A DNA stretch of 64,000 nucleotides. Source: Mercurialis annua (Eukaryota; Streptophyta; Magnoliopsida; Malpighiales; Euphorbiaceae). A model generated the notes under the pieces. That model searched no databases. It was not told the origin of the DNA and saw only the letters and a list, made by a program, of their open reading frames with translations. This document shows, piece by piece, positions 60,757-64,000 of this stretch. Position 1 is the first letter of the stretch. The number at the start of each line of letters is the position of its first letter. The position numbers and the translations under genes are program-made. The DNA is taken from NCBI RefSeq assembly GCF_937616625.2, contig NC_065577.1, positions 28,285,501 to 28,349,500 of the forward strand. The letters run 5' to 3'.

Positions 60757-60899
60757 GCACACTGACATTAGTTGTCAGAATGGTACTTTTTGAAATTTTT
60801 TTTACGAAAGTGGCATAGATGTTATTTTTCATGCTGATATGATAATGTGTGAAAATAGAAGCTATTTTTTGGCAATTTTGTTGTTTTCTCTAAAAAATA

Positions 60900-62530
60900 T
60901 GAAAAAAAAGCAATAGTTTAGATTCCAACAGAACCAATTAGACATCGTTATTATAATTTTGAAGCTGCTCATTATGTGGTAGTGTAAGAATACGTCCAAA
61001 TATATTTCACAAGCATGGCAATATTTTTCTTAAACAAGTGCGTTCTAAACTGAAAAGTAGTAATTCCTTTCTTCGTTATTATATGTCTTTTTTGTATTTT
61101 TTATACCAAAATATTTGTACATATTAAATTTCAGTAATAAATTTTTAAAAATTTCTATTACTACCTTTTATTTTAGTTAGTGAAATAGAGATGACATTTA
61201 TTAACATATTGATTTTTATTTGGCCAAATTATTTTTAGACTCAAAAATTCACATCTTCTATCAAGTACAACCAATGTTTTTCATTTTTAAAATTATGTAC
61301 AATTTGATTTATTCTTTTTTGTAATTGTGACCAAAATTTAGAGTTTTATTTTTTGAATTCAAATTTCTGCATCTTTTATCAGTTATGAACAGATTTTAAT
61401 TTTTTTATCCAACTTGTAAAAAGATTTAATTAATAGAAACATTTGATCGCAATTGGAAAAAAAATACATAAGTTTGAATTCAAAAATAAAATTTAAACTT
61501 TTAGTTATAATTACAAAAAAAAACTCTCAAATTGAACATAATTGTAAAAATTGGAAGGTTTTATCGTAATTGACAATACACAAAAGTTTGGATTTAAAAA
61601 ATAGTTAGATATTTTTATTATATTTAAGTAAGACTATTTTATCATTTTTTTTGAATTCATCGGATCTCAATAAATTGAATATGAAACAGTTACATTTGTA
61701 AGAAACTCGGGATAATTTGAGAACTAAACCCGATGACCTGACATGGAACAGGCAACATGCTGCCTGATTCGCAGACCTTACTTACGAAAATAAAAATAAA
61801 TTACTAACTGTTTCGCGAATTAAGTGCAGTTTACAATCACTCTTCGTTCAAACTTATCCAAACACCCGCAATCTCACAGAATCCGACTCAACTACTCCTT
61901 CTAAAAAAGAGACAACAACTCCTTCTAAAAAGGAGACAACAAACCTTTCACAGAGAAAGGACAACAAACCGTTCATAAAAAAAGGACAAAGTAAAACATT
62001 CATAAAAAAGACAAACAATAAAAAATAAATAAAACTAATATAGCTCATAGACGAATCCATTTTGTTACTGAGAGATCGTCAATCTATCGCCGCTTCTTGA
62101 TAATTGAATTCCACTTCGTGATAAATTTTACTCCGTCAGAAAAATGAAAAAGAATTAGCTATTTATTATATTATATGAAATTAAAATAATATAAACAAAA
62201 GGGGAGGCTACCGTCAATAAGAAAATTAAGCCATTGACGGCTACTAAAGAAAAAAAAAAGCTCTAGGCAGTTAGGGTTTGTTAGAGAGAAAAGAGAAGAG
62301 AAGGTGGCTAGAAATTAATGAATTTTCTTAGATTACAAAAGTTTAGCTATGACTATTTTATCATTTAAATGAACATTTGATGGTTTTCTTAATATGTACG
62401 TTTTGTTCAAAACAAAAGACATTTAAAAAAGAAGAGGGACTATATAACAATCGTTATAAAGTAGAAGAAATATTTTGTCATCTCATGCAAATTGAATTTA
62501 AATAAAAATAAATCTAGATTAAAGAAATTT
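60900..62530. other. Intergenic DNA upstream of the terpene synthase
   Basis: AT-rich, with no gene recognised. About 61890-61990 has short tandem units ctccttctaaaaa-gagacaaca, several with ctcctt...aaggag hairpin potential. Confidence 0.55.
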
Positions 62531-62538
62531 GGTTTTCC

Positions 62539-62546
62539 TATAAATA
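62539..62546 (+). promoter_or_regulatory. TATA box of the terpene synthase
   Basis: tataaata in ttcctataaataacg, 79 bp upstream of the preferred ATG. This places transcription start near 62570-62580 with a leader of about 50 nt. Confidence 0.7.
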
Positions 62547-62624
62547 ACGCAGCAGTGTTGTTAGTGAGTTCAAGTTCTGATCTAATAGCAACTAGTCAAA
62601 GAAGTGCATTTTTGTTTCCAGAGA

Positions 62625-63977
62625 ATGGCATTGCAAGCTTTTTGCTTCACAAACTTTAGTAACAAAATGTTCCCTCCATCAAAAACTATTCAATCTACAA
62701 AATTGGGTGTTTTGAGTTCACCATTTTTCGTCACGAAAACGAAATCATCCTCGTCTTCGATGACTAAGAAATCACCAATAAAGGCAGGGCAATTATCCGA
62801 CGAACAAGATCGTCCACAAGTTAGCTATCCTCCTACCATTTGGGGTGACAGCTTTAGCTCCTTCTCTTTTAAGCAACCGGTAATCTCTGTTTTAGCAAGT
62901 TTCAGTTTCGATACGTAGGAAGAATTTTATTAATTACTCGTTGCATTTATATAGGAGTTCGAATCGTATACCAAGCAGACAGAAGTGCTAAAATCGGAAG
63001 TGAAGAGCAAGCTAACCTCTTCCGCAGATGATGCTTTGACAAAACTTAATTTCATCAACTTGTTAATCCGTCTGGGCTTGTCATATCATTTTGAGGATGA
63101 TATAGAGCAGCAGCTAGATGAGCATTTTGATGCTCTCGTTGCTCAAGTTTCGGATGAAAAATGTGATTTGTACACTGTTTCACTTGTATTTCGAGTTCTC
63201 AGACAAAACGGTTATAGAATCACTTCTGGTAATAACTTTTAAATTTTTTCTTTAAACTCATTATATACAAAGATTGAAATTTGTTTGGGTTATGATGGAT
63301 TTCAACAGACGTGTTTAACAAGTTTAAGGACAGCCATGGTAAGTTCAAGCAAAGCCTGGCGACGGACGTGAAGGGCATACTGAGTTTGTATGAAGCTGCG
63401 TTTGTGAGCATAACCGGAGAAGATATTCTAGATGAAGCTATCGCTTTCACAAAGCCCATTTTGGAATTCTACAGCTCCACCGTTAACGTTAATGGCTTCG
63501 AAAAACATATAAGCAATGCACTGAAACATCCATTCCATAGGGGCATGCCCAGAGTTGAAGCAAGACATTTTATCTCTCTGTATGAAATGGATGAGTCTAG
63601 AGATGAAATCTTACTTAATTTTGCTAAGTTGGATTTCAATAGACTACAACTGGTGCATCAACATGAACTCAGCCACGTTTCGAAGTAAAATATTAATGCT
63701 GTTGAAACTTTTGTTTTATATTTTATCAAAACACAAAAATAATTGTGATACTTTGCAGATGGTGGAGTGATTTGGACTTGGTGTCAAAATATCCGTTTGC
63801 AAGAGACAGAATTGTGGAGCTCTATTTCTGGATGATAGGAGTATCTGCTGAACCTCAATATGGTGATTCCAGAATACTTGTTACGCAGCTTCTGATGCTG
63901 CTATCGGTGGTGGATGATATATACGAAGCATATGGTACACTCGATGAACTCCAGCGTTTTACAGAAGCAATGGAGAG
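62625..63977 (+). CDS. Terpene synthase, casbene-synthase-like, exons 1-4 (3' end beyond window)
   Basis: Class I terpene synthases ionise a prenyl diphosphate with Mg2+. Exons: 62625-62879, 62955-63228, 63309-63684, 63759-63977, all with GT...AG introns and matching phases. Exon sizes 255, 274, 376 and 219 fit the TPS-a/b gene pattern. ATG 62625 (agagaATGGCA) is preferred over the in-frame 62604 for its context. The first 55-60 residues are rich in Ser, Thr, Lys and Phe and poor in acids, like a plastid transit peptide. Then come RP-x8-W (residues 63-73, not RR-x8-W), the N-terminal helical domain, RDR (317-319) and the DDxxD metal site DDIYE (354-358), as usual about 35 residues after RDR. 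About 375 of an expected 600 residues are present; the NSE/DTE motif would follow. A plastid leader on a TPS-a-like body suggests a casbene-type macrocyclic diterpene synthase; a sesqui- or monoterpene synthase remains possible. No stop or frameshift in the exons. Confidence 0.9.
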
Positions 63978-64000
63978 GTGAGATATGACTATTTGATACT

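Larger units (their letters stand above)
55676..60890. mobile_element. Mutator-like element with captured gene fragments (Pack-MULE-like)
   Basis: Ends gagaaaataacaaaa and, on the other strand, gagaaaacaacaaaa. The weaker arms extend to about 120 bp (cacactctac, atcaatgcca, tatcattct against cacacattatc, atctatgcca, taccattct). Perfect 9-bp TSD taaaaaata (55667-55675 and 60891-60899); being A-rich it is weaker proof than the others. No MURA-type transposase is seen. Contents: minisatellite, PPR gene fragment, ggttaacc-rich repeat, a possible captured exon and a hairpin cluster. An inner inverted repeat, catatccaattcagtttg at 57219-57236 and its complement at 60592-60609, may mark a second nested unit. 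Confidence 0.72.

Overview
The window looks like nuclear DNA of a flowering plant, almost certainly a eudicot. It is AT-rich and consists mostly of plant transposable elements: Tekay/Del-type Gypsy chromoviruses, Copia, CACTA, Mutator-like, hAT, Tourist and Stowaway elements and a tRNA-type SINE. The only convincing host gene is an intron-containing terpene synthase cut by the right edge. Its plastid-type leader on a TPS-a-like body resembles casbene-type diterpene synthases, which hints weakly at Euphorbiaceae. All boundaries below come from reading termini and target-site duplications (TSDs) by eye.

Layout. 1-1086 is the end of a minus-strand LTR. 1087-11782 is an old Gypsy element (G1, + strand, TSD ATTAC), full of stops and indels. 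11.8-20.6 kb holds two diverged copies of a Copia-derived block (A about 13.0-16.9 kb, B about 17.1-20.6 kb, minus strand). Each copy has insertions the other lacks, so the copies act as each other's empty sites. 20.6-23.5 kb is a decayed LTR-like stretch with a hAT element, two Mutator-type MITEs and short hairpin repeats.

23489-54271 is a four-level nest. A Copia element (LTRs 261 bp, TSD GAGAA) was split in its integrase domain by Gypsy G2 (26005-51612, minus, TSD CAATA). The 3' LTR of G2 was hit by G3 (28289-42753, minus, TSD GAAAC), a gag-only non-autonomous Gypsy. The 5' LTR of G3 was hit by a CACTA transposon (35525-40728, TSD ATA) carrying a transposase gene. G2 has one gag-pol frame with only three stops, and Copia has three similar stops downstream of the insertion. 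G1 is far more decayed.

54.3-62.5 kb holds a Mutator-type MITE and a 5.2-kb Mutator-like element (55676-60890, 9-bp TSD) that carries a broken PPR gene fragment, a GGTTAACC-rich repeat and a run of four perfect hairpins. 62539-64000 holds the TATA box and first four exons of the terpene synthase.

The unusual signals are: palindrome arrays in the U3 of three related LTR families, different in sequence but similar in place; the hairpin cluster at 60.6 kb; a long inverted repeat in the leader of the CACTA transposase; and the diverged gag-only element G3. No CRISPR array, rRNA or tRNA gene, or bacterial-type operon was seen.
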